Numbered from the stretch's first letter, positions 1 to 10,969 are shown. The stretch: DNA of 64,000 nucleotides from Ascaphus truei (GCA_036426205.1 WSYH01000839.1:1-64000), one strand, 5' to 3'. Notes: generated by a model not told the origin, from the letters alone. Numbers and translations: made by a program.

Positions 1-188
1 TGTCTGTGCATATCAGTGTATGTGTGTAAATCAGTGTGTCTGTGTGTATATCAGTGTGTCTGTGTATTAGTGTGTATATCAGTGTGTCTGTGTGTATGTG
101 TGTAAATCAGTGTGTCTGTGTGTTAGTGTGTATATCAGTGTGTCTGTGTGTTAGCGTGTATATCAGTGTGTCTGTGTGTTAGTGTGTA
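1..188. repeat. GT-rich minisatellite (intronic)
   Basis: Imperfect tandem copies of a ~28-30 bp unit built from TGTGTATATCAGTG and TGTCTGTGTGTTAG. The same repeat returns at 3361-3630 and, more weakly, around 4115-4170 and 5400-5570, so it flanks the Tigger-like MITEs on both sides. It yields short valine/cysteine/serine-rich ORFs that have no coding meaning. Confidence 0.85.
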
Positions 189-329
189 CAGGCAGTCCTC
201 GTTTTACAATGCTTCATTTTACAACGAATGGCTTATCCAACGCTATGCAATGCATACCTATATTCATTTTTACAACACCAAAACGGCTTATCCAACGCTC
301 TTGCGACGCTTTTCAAAGTTGTTTATGTG

Positions 330-335
<6 letters not shown>
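189..335 (+). mobile_element. Tigger/pogo-like MITE, left part
   Basis: Begins with CAGGCAGTCCTCGTTTTAC directly after a TA dinucleotide. CAGG..CCTCGTTTTA ends and TA target duplications are characteristic of pogo/Tigger DNA transposons. The left ~145 bp match the copy at 3634-4114. The right terminal repeat is missing: the copy runs into a (TA)n tract and then unrelated minus-strand RT sequence. Non-autonomous, no transposase. Family assignment rests on terminal motif only. Confidence 0.6.

Positions 336-337
<2 letters not shown>

Positions 338-382
<45 letters not shown>
338..382. repeat. (TA)n microsatellite
   Basis: About 45 bp of almost uninterrupted TA dinucleotides at the break point of the truncated Tigger-like MITE. 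The corresponding position of the second MITE copy also holds AT-rich sequence. Confidence 0.9.
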
Positions 383-384
<2 letters not shown>

Positions 385-388
<4 letters not shown>

Positions 389-930
389 TATATTTTTCCC
401 TCCATTCTCTGTTGGCCTATAGTTTTTGAGACAGTGTTTTTGTCCCACTTTGAAGATTGGGACAACTCTGGCAGTTTTCCAGGTCTTAGGGATTAGGCCT
501 GCGACAGGATAGAGTTGACTATGGAAGCAATTGGTTTGGCAATGGCTGGCACCAAGTCGTAGGAACCTAGATTGTAGTAGTCGGGTCCACATGGCTGCTT
601 AGTTTTAATGGAGAAGCGCTTGTATATCTCCTCTTCAATACGGGCCAAATTGAAAATTGTGGGCAGTGTTGGGAGGGGGTGGGGCTAATATGGGTACTCC
701 CGAGATGAAGATTCAGGTTGTGGTTTGGGCTGGCGTGTTGCTAATAAGTTAGTTGGCACACCCACAAGTAATCATTGAATGCATTTGCAATTTCAGTAGG
801 GTTTGCAGAGTAATATCCTCTTTAGTGATATTACTTGGTTGTTGGTGGTTTTAGAAGGCCGAATATATTGTTGATAACCTTCCAAGTTAGCCTGGGTTGT
901 TGTAATTTTGGTGGAGATTGTCAAAGTAGC
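385..930 (-). pseudogene. Non-LTR retrotransposon RT fragment (Rex1/CR1/Jockey type)
   Basis: Read on the minus strand, the 323-592 frame contains IPKTWKTARVVPIFK followed by KNYRP, the conserved finger/palm entry motif of non-LTR reverse transcriptases. A GPD motif lies upstream in another frame. Stops and frame changes show a dead copy. The stretch up to about 930 gives further weak minus-strand coding similarity. It probably belongs to the same family as the minus-strand 3' half at 1665-2800. It is intronic to the host gene and antisense to it. Confidence 0.65.
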
Positions 931-1093
931 ATCTGACAAGTCACATATCGTTTGTTGGTTTAAAGGGTCAGTCACATATAAGAGCAAAGTGACCTATACA
1001 GGGACAATTTTAAGGGGTTAAAGGGTCGGCATACGTGGGTGCAAGGTGATGTACTAGTGATAGTGCCGTGTTTATGGGTCTGTCTCTCTGCAG

Positions 1094-1181
1094 ATGCGCA
1101 CCTACATATCCCCCTGTGTCTCGCTCATCTTCTACACTCCGTGTTTTACTGACGGCCAGCGTGTGGCACCGGAGCACTGAG
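1094..1181 (+). CDS. Host gene exon A (membrane protein, unidentified)
   Basis: The exon is bounded by a polypyrimidine tract ending in CTCTCTGCAG and a donor GGTAAGAG. The duplicate at 52306-52391 reads, in one frame, a hydrophobic segment containing PVCLLIFYTVFYM, a plausible membrane helix, ending in phase 2 (AG|G = Arg). In the present copy small indels relative to the duplicate disrupt that frame (a TGA just before the donor), so either this copy is damaged or the sequence has errors. Upstream exons lie outside the window or were not recognised. I do not recognise the protein. Confidence 0.55.
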
Positions 1182-1424
1182 GTAAGAGGGGAACCCCACA
1201 ACCACCACCCTGCTGTCCTGACCGCTCACTTCCGTGTTCTATACAACGCCATCAGTTCCTTATAACGTGTTCTGTCACCCTTATCACAAGTTAGGGTCAG
1301 ACGTGTCCCCTCCCACTGATCTTTCCATTTCCGCTTGTCGTGGTCGTCCCCCTGCCTCTCAGTTACTGCCTGTCCCACTGTGGCCACGCACTTTGTCACA
1401 ATGGCTGTCCCTCTCTATCCTCAG

Positions 1425-1500
1425 GGTTGGAGGTTTTTGACTGGAAAGATCCCATTTGACCATACAATCGAACCATCCTTTGAGAGTACTGAGTATCTGG
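1425..1500 (+). CDS. Host gene exon B
   Basis: Acceptor CTATCCTCAG and donor GTGAGT frame a 76-bp exon. In the duplicate at 52639-52712 the frame gives VEVFDWKIPFDHTIVPSFES followed by TEYL, joining in phase with exon A (Arg split codon) and ending in phase 1. The present copy has one extra T and one extra A, which shift the frame. The segment is polar and probably a loop between membrane helices. Confidence 0.6.
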
Positions 1501-1664
1501 GTGAGTTACAGCCCCCTTTCTACCCTGCGAATCCACTTACTCTTAGGGGGTGAAGTAGTGAGGTAGTACAGGATCAGTGTTAGAGAGGGGAACAAAGAAA
1601 AGCAATGACCTCATACCAGTGAGTGTATAATGGGTTAAGGGCCCGTCCAAAGTGACCTCATTTA

Positions 1665-2800
1665 TTTATAAAATATTTTACCAGGAGTAATACATTGAGA
1701 GTTACCTCTCGTTTTCAAGTATGTCCTGGGCACAGAGTTAAGACAAATAATACATGTTTACAAATACAGTTACATAATAGCAGGGTATACATTATATACA
1801 AACATTTGCAGCACAGTTAAAGATAATTTGTATTAGGGGGCGAATGAAACAGTTACAGACCAGATTAAAATGTAGACAAGCTTAGATTTGAAAAGAACTA
1901 AACGGTGTGTGGATGTGAGAGTTCTGGTAGGTTTTTCCGTTGTGGGGTGCACGATGAGAGAAGGAAGAACGGCCGATACTTTGTTGAGCCTTGGGATCAT
2001 GAACAGTCTTTTTGGAGTCAGATCTCAGGTGATAGGTTGCTGCAGTGGTAGGGTGAGGAGCTTGTTCAGATAGATGGGTAGCTTGCCCATAAAGAATTTA
2101 AAGGCAAGACAGGAAAGGTGAACTTTGCGCCTAGACTCTAGTGATGACCAATCTAGTTCTTTGTGCATATCGCAGTGATGTGTGTTGTAGTTGCATGTGG
2201 GAAACAAACACGACAAATTGAATTGTAGAGGGTGTCAAGTTTACTAAGGTGAGTTTTTAGGTGCCGAGCCGTATACTATGTCTCCATAGTCAATAATTGG
2301 TCATTGCACTGCTGTGCGATACGCTTTCTGACGCAGGACTTAGGGAGGATTGTTCCTGTAAAGTACCCCTAGTTTGGCACAGGTCTTGGTTGTCAGGGTA
2401 TCAATGTGTATTCGCGAATGTTAAGTGGGAAGTCAAACCATAAGCCCAGGTATTTAAAACAGTGACAGGGTTAGGATGGTGTTTAGCGTTGGTTCCTAAT
2501 CTGGAGCTCAGTCGCTGGAAGGCTTTAAAAATTTAGTCTTGGTCCCAAATACCATTGTTACTGTCTTGTCAGTGTTTAAAAACAGTTTGTTTTGGGAAAT
2601 CCAGTTTTCGAGTCTCAAAAAGTCAGACTGAAGTATGTGTTGAAGGTCAGAGAGGCTATGGCTGTGTGCATATAGGATTGTGTCATCTGCATAATGTGTA
2701 TTGAGGTTCCCTTACAGCTGTGGGAGAGATCATAAATGAACACTGAGAAGAGTAGGGGCCCCGACAGAGCCTTACGGACACCGAGCAGGTCAGACGTGAC
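1665..2800 (-). pseudogene. Rex1-like non-LTR retrotransposon, 3' half, inverted
   Basis: On the minus strand the region contains an RT palm signature (Ala-Asp-Asp at 2690-2682, within a YADDTILYAHS-like context) and, nearer its 3' end, the frame 2216-2025 with LDWSSLESRRKVHL, a typical C-terminal motif of Rex1/Jockey-type ORFs. The minus-strand 3' terminus near 1665-1740 resembles a 3' end common in frog Rex1-type repeats (from memory, not searched). Many frameshifts and stops. It lies between exons B and C of the host gene. Confidence 0.7.
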
Positions 2801-3075
2801 GTGTTAATGGGTTAAAGGCCCATCCCAAGTAACCTAATGACAGTGACGTGTAGTTGGGTAAAGGGCCAGTCCAAAGTGACCTCATGACAGTGACATGTAT
2901 AATGGTTAAAGTAAAGGCCGTCCCAAAGTGACCTAATGACAGTGACGTGTATAAATAGGGCTAAGGGGGCCGGTCCAAATGACCTAATGACAGTGACATG
3001 TTAATGGGTTAAGGGCCAGTCCCAAAGTACCTAATGACAGTGACGTGTAATGGGTTAGACTGAGGGTCGACCCCA
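2800..3075. repeat. ~55-bp intronic minisatellite
   Basis: Five or so imperfect units of the form AAAGTGACCTAATGACAGTG ACGTGTATAATGGGTTAAAG GGCC. The same array occurs after duplicated exon B at 52810-53030 and 61020-61283. In both duplicates the array is cut inside a unit and joined to L1 sequence, so it marks a duplication junction. Single units also appear near 6405-6430. Confidence 0.85.
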
Positions 3076-3188
3076 TTTGGATTAAAGTGACCGAATAACA
3101 GTGGCGCAGTGTAGATGTTTAGAAACAGTTGTCTTTGTTTCCGGATCTGAGATGGTGACCCCATTAACCTTTCTCTATTCTCCCTCAG

Positions 3189-3311
3189 TTGCCCTGCTGT
3201 CCCTAGAAATTTCTTTTCTTATTAGCGGCTCCTATTTGTCCCAGTTGTACGCATCAGAGTTTGGATTACGCAGCTACCGTCACCTTCGTACACTGTGTAT
3301 GTGCTGCATAG
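3189..3311 (+). CDS. Host gene exon C
   Basis: Acceptor TTCTCCCTCAG and donor GTGAGT. Read in the phase left by exon B it is open for all 41 codons: VALLSLEISFLISGSYLSQL, then YASEFGLRSYRHLRTLCMCC and Ile, ending in phase 1. The start looks like a membrane helix and the Arg/His-rich end a cytosolic loop. No copy of this exon was found in the downstream tandem array. Product not recognised. Confidence 0.65.
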
Positions 3312-3360
3312 GTGAGTGACCGTTATAGGGGGCCTAGCCCATGTATTGTGGAAAGCTTAT

Positions 3361-3633
3361 ATCAGCGTGTCTGCATATCAGTTGTATGTGTGTAAATCAG
3401 TGTTGTCTGTGTGTAATCATGTGTCTGTGTATTAGTGTGTAATCAGTGTGTCTGTGTGTATGTGTGTAAATCAGTGTGTCTGTGTGTTAGTGTGTATATC
3501 AGTGTGTCTGTGTGTTAGTTGTATCATTTGTCTGTGTGTAGTGTGTATATCAGTGTGTCTTGTGTTAGGTGTATATCAGTTGTCTGTGTGTTTTTTAGCG
3601 TGTATATCAGTGTGTCTGTGTGTTAGTGGTGTA
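3361..3633. repeat. GT-rich minisatellite, second block
   Basis: Same unit family as 1-188 but with more one-base slips (for example TTGTCTG for TGTGTCTG). It directly precedes the second Tigger-like MITE. Confidence 0.85.
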
Positions 3634-4114
3634 AAGGCAGTCCTCGTTTTACAATGCTTCATTTTACAACGAATGGCTTATCCACGCTATCAATGCATAC
3701 CTAATTCATTTTACAACACCAAAACGGCTTATCCAACGCTCTTGCGACGCTTTTCAAAGTTGTTTATGTTGTATATAATAATATATATATTAATAAACTA
3801 CTCTATCTATCTAGTATATACTANNNATATATATATATATATAAAATATTATACTATATAATATATTCTTATATATTATGCTATATTATATATATTACAT
3901 TATATACAGTATACACTATATAATTTATGTGTGTGCTGCATATCTTATTGCCTGCGTAAAATATTTGGTGTATTTTAGTGTTAAAAATGCCTTCAGGAAC
4001 GGAACCTTTCATTTAAACAGTGTTCCTATGGGAAAAAGTGTTTCGCTTTAAGACGTTTCGCTATCCAACGCCATTTTGAGTAACGCATTGTGTCGGATAA
4101 CTGAGGACTACCTG
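3634..4114 (+). mobile_element. Tigger/pogo-like MITE, both ends present
   Basis: The left end AGGCAGTCCTCGTTTTACAA and the right end GGATAACTGAGGACTACCTG are imperfect terminal inverted repeats; the right end is followed by TA. The body is shared with 189-335 on the left. The centre (about 3775-3910) is AT-rich microsatellite with a 3-base N gap at 3826-3828. No transposase, so it would need a pogo-type enzyme in trans. Confidence 0.65.
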
Positions 4115-4550
4115 TATATCAGTGTGTCTGTGTGTTAGTGTGTATATCAGGGTGTCTGTGTGTAGATCAGTGTTTTTAATTGTTTTTATTTTTTAGGTTG
4201 TCCATTGATTGCCAGTGTGTTTAAATATGCCCCTTTAAGGGTATAGATATGCAGTGACAAGCAATATATATTTTTTGCAAATGTTTGTTTTTATTTTATT
4301 GTTACGTAGTGTATTTGTGGTTCTTGGTTTTATTTAATTGTTTTGTATCTTTGTTGATTTTTTTTTTTTTTTCTCATTGGCTACCATAGTGGCAAAGCAT
4401 GCCCATATTATATGGGCTAGGTGTACCACTGTGCCGATCAATTGATTTATTGGCATTTCTATTTTTTTTTAATGCAATGTGTTTTATTTAGTAGTACAGG
4501 GGGTGGGTTCATGGGTTGTTTATTATAGGTAGTTAGTATTTTAATGTTTA
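4115..4550. other. AT/T-rich intron sequence
   Basis: T-rich, low-complexity intron between exons C and D with residual GT-repeat units at the start. I see no ORF, splice pair or structured element in it. Confidence 0.5.
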
Positions 4551-4775
4551 TTGGGGGTAGAGGGATTGGGTGAAGGGGATACTTGGCCCAGGGTTGGTGG
4601 TTAGGCCTACAGGGGGCGTAGCGGGAGGGGTTAACCCCTTCATTACCACAGCAGTTACCACAGCAGTTACCACGCTATGGTAATTAATGGGGTTAACTCC
4701 TCCCGCAACCTTCCCGGTAGACTTAACCACCTACCTTGGGCCAAGTACCCCCTTCTGCCCCCAATAAACTAGCTA
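4551..4775. repeat. Foldback hairpin element 1
   Basis: The left arm, from GGGGGTAGAGGG through GGCCCAGG to GGGGTTAACCCC, is mirrored by a right arm with GGGGTTAACTCCTCCC, TTGGGCCAAG and CCCCCTTCTGCCCCC. The ~95-bp arms pair imperfectly around a centre near 4650-4678 holding repeated CAGCAGTTACCA. This suggests a hairpin MITE or foldback element; no coding capacity. Confidence 0.65.
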
Positions 4776-4865
4776 CTGTGCCTTAACCCCTTCATTGCCT
4801 TTAGCGGGTAGCCTCTAAGTAAGGTAATGAAGTTGCTTGAATGTGAATTTTACTAATGGTGTACT

Positions 4866-5102
4866 GGATTATGGGGTCTCCTGGGCTGAACCGCATTGAC
4901 CTCAGCCTCGGGGACCCCTACTTTGAGATAAAGGCCCCGGTATGGGGTGCCGGCATCTCCTGCAGCATAAGTCACGTGTGACGTGGAGGATTTAAAAATG
5001 GAGGGGATACCGGCACCACATACCACCGGGGCCTGTATCTCGGGAAGCAGGGGGTCCCCAGGGCTGAAATCAATGTGGTTCAGCTCAGGAGACCCTCTGC
5101 TT
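4866..5102. repeat. Foldback hairpin element 2
   Basis: Left arm about 4873-4962 (GGGGTCTCCTGGGCTGAACC onward) and right arm about 5010-5100 (ending GGTTCAGCTCAGGAGACCCT) are reverse complements with ~85% identity by eye, around a ~45-bp loop containing CACGTGTGACGTGGAGG. It lies ~90 bp from element 1 and the two may be one composite element. The minus-strand ORF across it is an artefact of the palindrome. Confidence 0.7.
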
Positions 5103-5732
5103 CCGCACACTAGTATTAAAATGAATATTTAAACTGCACGATCGCCTGTAAGGGCCGTGCACGGAGACGCAGCGTCTGCGTGCAGCTCTTCCAGGCTGCA
5201 GTTTAAACAAACAGGTTCAGTGCGATAGGATTTAGAGCCCCCATAAACAAGCGGTGCGATCGTGCATTGTTTGACCACACTTTATAAAAATTGTGTTTTT
5301 TCTTAGCCAATACCATTTTCACACATGTTTTAGTGTGCGGTAAAACAATGTAAAGTCGCTCTGCAATGCGCTGATTTTATCGAAGTTTAGTGAATAAGCC
5401 CCTAAATGTCTGTATCTGTGTGTATCATTGTGTTAATGTGTATATCAGTGTGTATAGAGGTGTGTCTGTGTATATCAGTGTTTCTAGACGTGTATTTGTA
5501 TCTGTGTTAATATGTAGATCAGTGTTACTCTGTATCAGTGTGTTCATATGTGTGTGCCACTTAGTGAATGTGTGCAGTGGTTAAACAGCAGCAGTTGCTG
5601 CATGAGAACTCCGCTCTTTGTGTGAACATATTGCTCCCCCTGTTATATCACAGTGCATGCTATCATATCGCTAAGTAGTGCTTGTATATACCACCAGACT
5701 GCCGATCAATGCCGCTCTCTTTCTCCCTGCAG
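5103..5732. other. Intron sequence between foldback element and exon D
   Basis: Contains a GC-richer stretch (5140-5270), GT-repeat remnants (5400-5570) and a normal pyrimidine tract before exon D. No additional exon could be supported. Confidence 0.45.
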
Positions 5733-5777
5733 TGACCGGGAAGTTCCCTCTGATGTGGCAGTGGTGGGTGGAAATAG
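5733..5777 (+). CDS. Host gene exon D (45 bp)
   Basis: Acceptor CTTTCTCCCTGCAG and a donor-like GTAATG. Phase 1 on both sides, so the exon reads VTGKFPLMWQWWVEI plus the split Gly codon. The tryptophan-rich stretch suits the membrane interface just before the last helix in exon E. Small, in-frame and flanked by consistent sites, so I consider it real despite its size. Confidence 0.6.
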
Positions 5778-5944
5778 GTAATGTCCCCTCAGTCTGTCAC
5801 CGTTATCACCCTGTTCTAACACTCCAGGCCTCATACGTCCCTTTTCTGTGTCACTCTGCATTTGGAGGGGACAGACTCCTTGACCCATAGCTCCCCTCTG
5901 GTCAGTGTTTCTGATGGTTTTTCCCTCTCTCTTCCACGTTGCAG

Positions 5945-6036
5945 GCTCGGGCTTCCTCCTTATGCTTTCCTTTGGAATGACCCTCGCTTACTTTGCCACC
6001 AAACGCCAACCCCGCGAATTCCCCGTGGACGTCTAA
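5945..6036 (+). CDS. Host gene terminal coding exon E
   Basis: Acceptor CTTCCACGTTGCAG, then an open frame GSGFLLMLSFGMTLAYFATK RQPREFPVDV and stop TAA at 6034-6036. It encodes one clear membrane helix followed by a short basic, proline-containing cytosolic tail. Together exons A-E describe a multi-pass membrane protein with the N-terminus outside the window. I could not match it with confidence to a named TMEM family. Confidence 0.7.
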
Positions 6037-6133
6037 GGGCTGTTATATAGTGTGTGCGGCCGTGTGCGAAGGCGCGTGCCGCACACGTTTAGTGTATATA
6101 CTGTGCGCGTGTGTGTGTGTGTTTTTTAAAAGA

Positions 6134-6139
6134 AATAAA
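6134..6139 (+). terminator. Polyadenylation signal AATAAA of host gene
   Basis: AATAAA about 100 bp after the exon E stop codon, followed by a T-rich and TG-rich stretch, as expected for a vertebrate 3' end. The short 3'UTR includes a (GT)n run at 6105-6122. Confidence 0.65.
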
Positions 6140-6807
6140 ACCTGAAATAATTTTTGCAGTACATTGTACATACACACTCGTACACTTACATTTTCAGCGG
6201 CGCGATTTATTTATTTTCTCCTTTCCCCCTGTCAGCTGGTTGTACTCTCCTTGCCGTGTGCGCGCGCGCGCGCGCGGCGCCTTTATAGAAAGGCGGACTA
6301 ACATCAGCCAACTAAAATTACGCGCGCGTGCCCGGCACTATAGAACGGGCCTAAGGAAGACTGCAAAATCCCTGTTTAGTCCCCCAGCATGTGCCTTTAT
6401 AGGGTCAGTCCCAAAGTGACCTAATGGAAGTACAGTGTTTAACCCTGTGAGTGCTGGAGGGGCCACAGGGGCAATAACATGATCCCCACATCACTGACGA
6501 TAGCAACGGAAGAGGAGTCCCCTATAAACGAGTGAAAAACCCTGTGACTTATAGGGCTCTTGGAATACCAGAGCTCAAGATACAGTATGGTAGCTATGTT
6601 ATGGAGCACTCAAGGGGTTAATGGGCAAACCCGTCAGGACCACCAGGAGCAAAGTGACCCAATGGCTGACATTAGAAATGGGTCCGCCCCACTTTGGACG
6701 TGACATTTGGGAAATGTAACCCTTCTCTGCCCACGAGTTGGAGCAGCACAGCTACCTGCCTCCTATGTAAGATGCATGATGATTATTAATGTCCCATATT
6801 TCATGCA
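6140..6807. other. Intergenic sequence with short (GC)n tract
   Basis: Contains (CG)n at about 6257-6277 and isolated pieces related to the host-intron repeat (GGTCAGTCCCAAAGTGACCT near 6403). No convincing gene or mobile element seen. Confidence 0.5.
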
Positions 6808-9416
6808 GTTATATACCCCCAGTATTATCATTACATGCTATATATACCCCCAGTATTATCATTACATGCTATATATACCCCCTAGTATCATTACCATGCT
6901 ATTATACCGCCAGTAATCTTCCTGCATATAATACCCCAGTATTATCATTACATGCTATATATACCCCCAGTATTATCTTACATGCTATATATACCCCGCA
7001 TTATTCCAAGTACAGCATATATAATACCCCCAGTATTATCATTACATGCTATATATACCCCCAGTATTATCCTTACATGCTATATACCCCCAGTATTATC
7101 CTTACTGTGCTATATATACCCCCAGTATTATCATAATCTTATAGTATACCCCCAGTATTATCATTACTGCTATATATACCCCCAGTATTATCATAACATG
7201 CTATATACCCTAGTATTATCCTTGCTGCTATTATACCCCATATTATCCTGCATGCTATATATACCCCAGTATTAACTTGCATGCTATATATACACCCCAG
7301 TATTATCATTACATGCATATATACCCCTTATTATCAGTACAGTGCTATATTACCCCCCCAGTATATAATTACATGCTATATATATACCCCAGTATATCTT
7401 ACATGCTATATATACCCCCAGTAATTAGCATACATCTATATAACCCCTATATTATCCTTCAGCGATATATAACCCCCAGTATTATCCTTGCATGCTATAT
7501 ATACCCCCATTATTATCCTTACATGCTATATATACCCCCTATATTATCCTTACATGCTATATATACTCCCAGTATTATCATTACATGCTATATATACCCC
7601 AGTTTCCTTACCTATAATACCCCTATATATCCACATCTAATCCCCAGTATTTCATTACATGCTATATATACCCCAGTATTATCATACAGCAATATATACC
7701 CCCTAGTACTTAATCTTACATGCTATATATACCCCCAGTATTATCATTACATGCTATTATACCCCCAGTATTATCATTACATGCTATATATACCCCCAGT
7801 ATTATCATTACATGCTATATATACCCCCAGTATTATCATTACATGCTATATATACCCCCGTATTATCCTGCATGCTATATATACCCCCAGTATTATCCTT
7901 GCATGCTATATATACCCCCAGTATTCCTATCTATATAAACCCCATTATTCATTCCATGCTATATATACCCCCAGTATTATCATTACATGCTATATATACC
8001 CCCAGTATTATCATAACATGCTATATATACCCCCAGTATATCCTTGCATGCTATATATACCCCAGTATATCCTTGCATGCTATATATACCCCCAGTATTA
8101 CCTGCATGCTTATATAACCCCCAGTATTTCCTTACATCTATAATAACCCCCATATGCTCCTTGCTATATATACCCCCATATTATCCTTACTGCATATATA
8201 CCCCAGTATTATCATTACATGCTATATATACCACCAGTTTATCATTACATGCTATATAATACCCCTATATTATCCTTACATGTATATAATACCCCCAGTT
8301 TACAAATATACATGCTATATATACCACCAGTATTATCATTACATGCTATATATACCACAAGTATTATCATTACATGCTATATATACCCCAAGTATTATCC
8401 TTACATGCTATATATACCCACAGTATTATCATTACATGCTATATATACCCCAAGTATTATCATTACTCATGTATGTACAACCCCCAGTATTATCAATTAC
8501 ATGCTATATACCCCGTTATATCCTTACATCATATATACCCCCTATATTATCCTTACATGCTATATATACCCCAAGTATTATCATTACATGCTATATATAC
8601 CCCCAGTATTATCATTACATGCTATATATACCCCAGTATTATCATTACATGCTATATACCCAAGTTTTATCATTACATGTTCTAATACCCCAAGTATTAT
8701 CTTACATGCATATAACCCCCTGTATTCTCATTACATGCTATATAACCCCAGTATTATCATAACATGCTATATCTACCCCCAGTATTATCCTTACATGCTA
8801 TATAGTACCCCCCCAGTATTTCCTTACATGCTATATATACCCCCAGTATTACATTACATGCTATAATACCCCAGTATTATCCTATGTATATATACCCAGT
8901 ATTATCCTACATGATATATACCCACTAATTATCATTACATGCTATATATACCCCCAGTATTATCCTTACATGCTATATATACCCCCTAATTATCCTACAT
9001 GCGTAGATATACCCCCGTATTATCCTTACAACCACATGCTATACTATACCCCCAGTTATTATCATTACATGCTATAATATACCCCCGTATTATCCTTACA
9101 TGCTATATATACCCCCAGTATTATCCTTGCATGCTATATATACCCCCAGTATTTATTACAATGCTATAATACCACCAGTATTACTCCATTACATGCTATA
9201 TTACCACCCAGTATTATCCTTACATGCTATATATACCCCCAGTATTATCCTTACATGCTATATATACCCCCAGTATTATCATTACATGCTACATATACCC
9301 CCAGTATTATCCTTACATGCTACATATACCCCCAGTATTATCATTACATGCTATATATACCCCCAGTATTATCCTTACATGCTATATATACCCCCAGTAT
9401 TATCCTTACATGTTAG
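6808..9416. repeat. 31-bp minisatellite, ~84 units
   Basis: Array of the 31-bp unit CCCCCAGTATTATC(A/C)TTACATG followed by CTATATATA. The last units (9220-9416) are nearly perfect, while the middle has frequent one-base losses. Because 31 is not a multiple of three and the unit has no stop in any forward frame, all three frames stay open and give a spurious 31-residue protein repeat (MLYIPPVLSLHAIYTPSIII type). Not a CRISPR array: there are no spacers. Confidence 0.95.
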
Positions 9417-9484
9417 TCGGAGTTTTTTTTGGATATGGTTTAATAAAATGTTTTTTGATAATAAAACGTGTGGTGCTTTAAATG

Positions 9485-10497
9485 GACAGTGCAGTGACAC
9501 AGCCTGGCAACCTCTAGGGCTGGACAGTGCAGTGACAAAGCCTGGCAACCTCTAGGGCTGGACAGTGCAGTGACACAGCACCTGGCAACCTCTAGGGCTG
9601 GACAGTGCAGTGACCAGACCTGGCGCAACCTCTGGGCTGGACAGTGCATGACACAGACCTGCAACTCTAGGGCTGACAGTGCGGCACACAACGGCAACCT
9701 CTAGGGCTGGGACAGTGCAGTGACACAGAATCTGACAACCTCTAGGCTGGACAGTGCAGTGCCACGAGACCTGGCAACCTCTACTAGGGTGGACACGTGC
9801 AGTGACACAGAATCTGACAACCTCTAGGGCTGGACATGCATGACACAAACCGTGCAACCTCTAGGGCGGACAGTGCAGTGACACAGACGGCAACCTCTAG
9901 GGCTGGACAGTGCAGTGACACAGACGCTGGCACCTCTACGGTGCTGGACAGTGGCAGTGACACGCAGAGCCCTGGCAACCTCTAGGGCTGTACAGTGCAG
10001 TGACACAGACCTGACAACCTCTAGGGCTGACAGTGCAGTGAACACAGAACCTGGCAACCTCTAGGGCTGATCAGTGCAGTACACAAACTGACAACTTCTA
10101 GGGCTGTACAGTGCAGTGACACCGAGCACTGCAACCGTCTAGGGCGTACAGTGCAGTGACACGAGCCTGGCAACCTCTAGGGCGTACAGATGCAGGGACA
10201 CAGAGCCTGACATCTCTAGGGCTGACAGTGCAGTGACACAGAACCTGGCAACCTCTAGGCTGTACGAGTGCATGGACACAGAGCCTGACAATCGTCTAGG
10301 GCTGACAGTGAGTACACAGAACCTGGCAACCTCTAGGGCTGTACAGTGCAGTGACACAGAACCTGGCAACCTCTAGGGCTGTACAGTGCAGTGACACAGA
10401 ACCTGGCAACCTCTAGGGCTGTACAGTGCAGTGACACAGAACCTGGCAACCTCTAGGGCTGTACAGTGCAGTGACACAGAGCCTGACAACCTCTAGC
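9485..10497. repeat. 40-bp minisatellite, ~25 units
   Basis: Tandem 40-bp unit GCTGTACAGTGCAGTGACAC AGAACCTGGCAACCTCTAGG. The right end (10330-10490) is almost perfect and the middle is indel-rich. Minus-strand Cys/Ala/Leu-rich ORFs over it are shadows. It follows the 31-bp array after ~70 bp of unrelated AT-rich sequence. Confidence 0.95.
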
Positions 10498-10931
10498 AGG
10501 GCCGCCAACAGAAATCGTGGGGCCCAGGACAAACATTTTAAGCAGGGCCCCAACCCTCGTGTTGGCGGTATTGCGTGCCGCCGCCCCCATTTCACACCTC
10601 ACGAGCCCCCTCTTTCCATGTATTTCCCTTCCATCTCCCCCCCTCTCACTCTCCCGCCTCGAATGTATTTCTCTCCCCTGCGTCTCACCCTTACTCCTTC
10701 TCTTCCTTACTCACCCCCTCTCTCCTCTCCCTCCGTCAAGTTAATTACCCCACCCTCGCTCATTCCGTCCCCCTCACACAATTCCCCCCACGAGATATCA
10801 AAAAACTTCCCACCCCCCCAAATACATACAAAACAATCCCCACCCCCACAAATATATACAACCCCCCCAACCCCCAAATGCATACAAAAAAAACACCTAC
10901 CCAATACATATATATAAAAAAAACAATACAT
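10498..10931. other. C-rich low-complexity sequence
   Basis: Pyrimidine/C-rich on the plus strand with many CCCCC runs and then ACA-rich sequence (10800-10930). Proline/serine-rich ORFs in several frames reflect composition only. Confidence 0.6.
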
Positions 10932-10932
10932 A

Positions 10933-10969
<37 letters not shown>
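10932..10969. repeat. (AC)n microsatellite
   Basis: About 18 uninterrupted AC dinucleotides at the end of the C-rich tract. Confidence 0.95.

Noticed and set aside
6789..9555. Long Tyr/Pro/Ile-rich ORFs (up to 288 codons)
   Set aside because: They are translations of the 31-bp minisatellite in three frames, without initiation context or conservation.
6808..10497. CRISPR-like repeat arrays
   Set aside because: Repeats of 31 and 40 bp are directly abutting with no unique spacers, and the genome is eukaryotic.
9440..10595. Minus-strand Cys/Val/Leu-rich ORFs
   Set aside because: Shadow translation of the 40-bp minisatellite, with frame changes at every indel.
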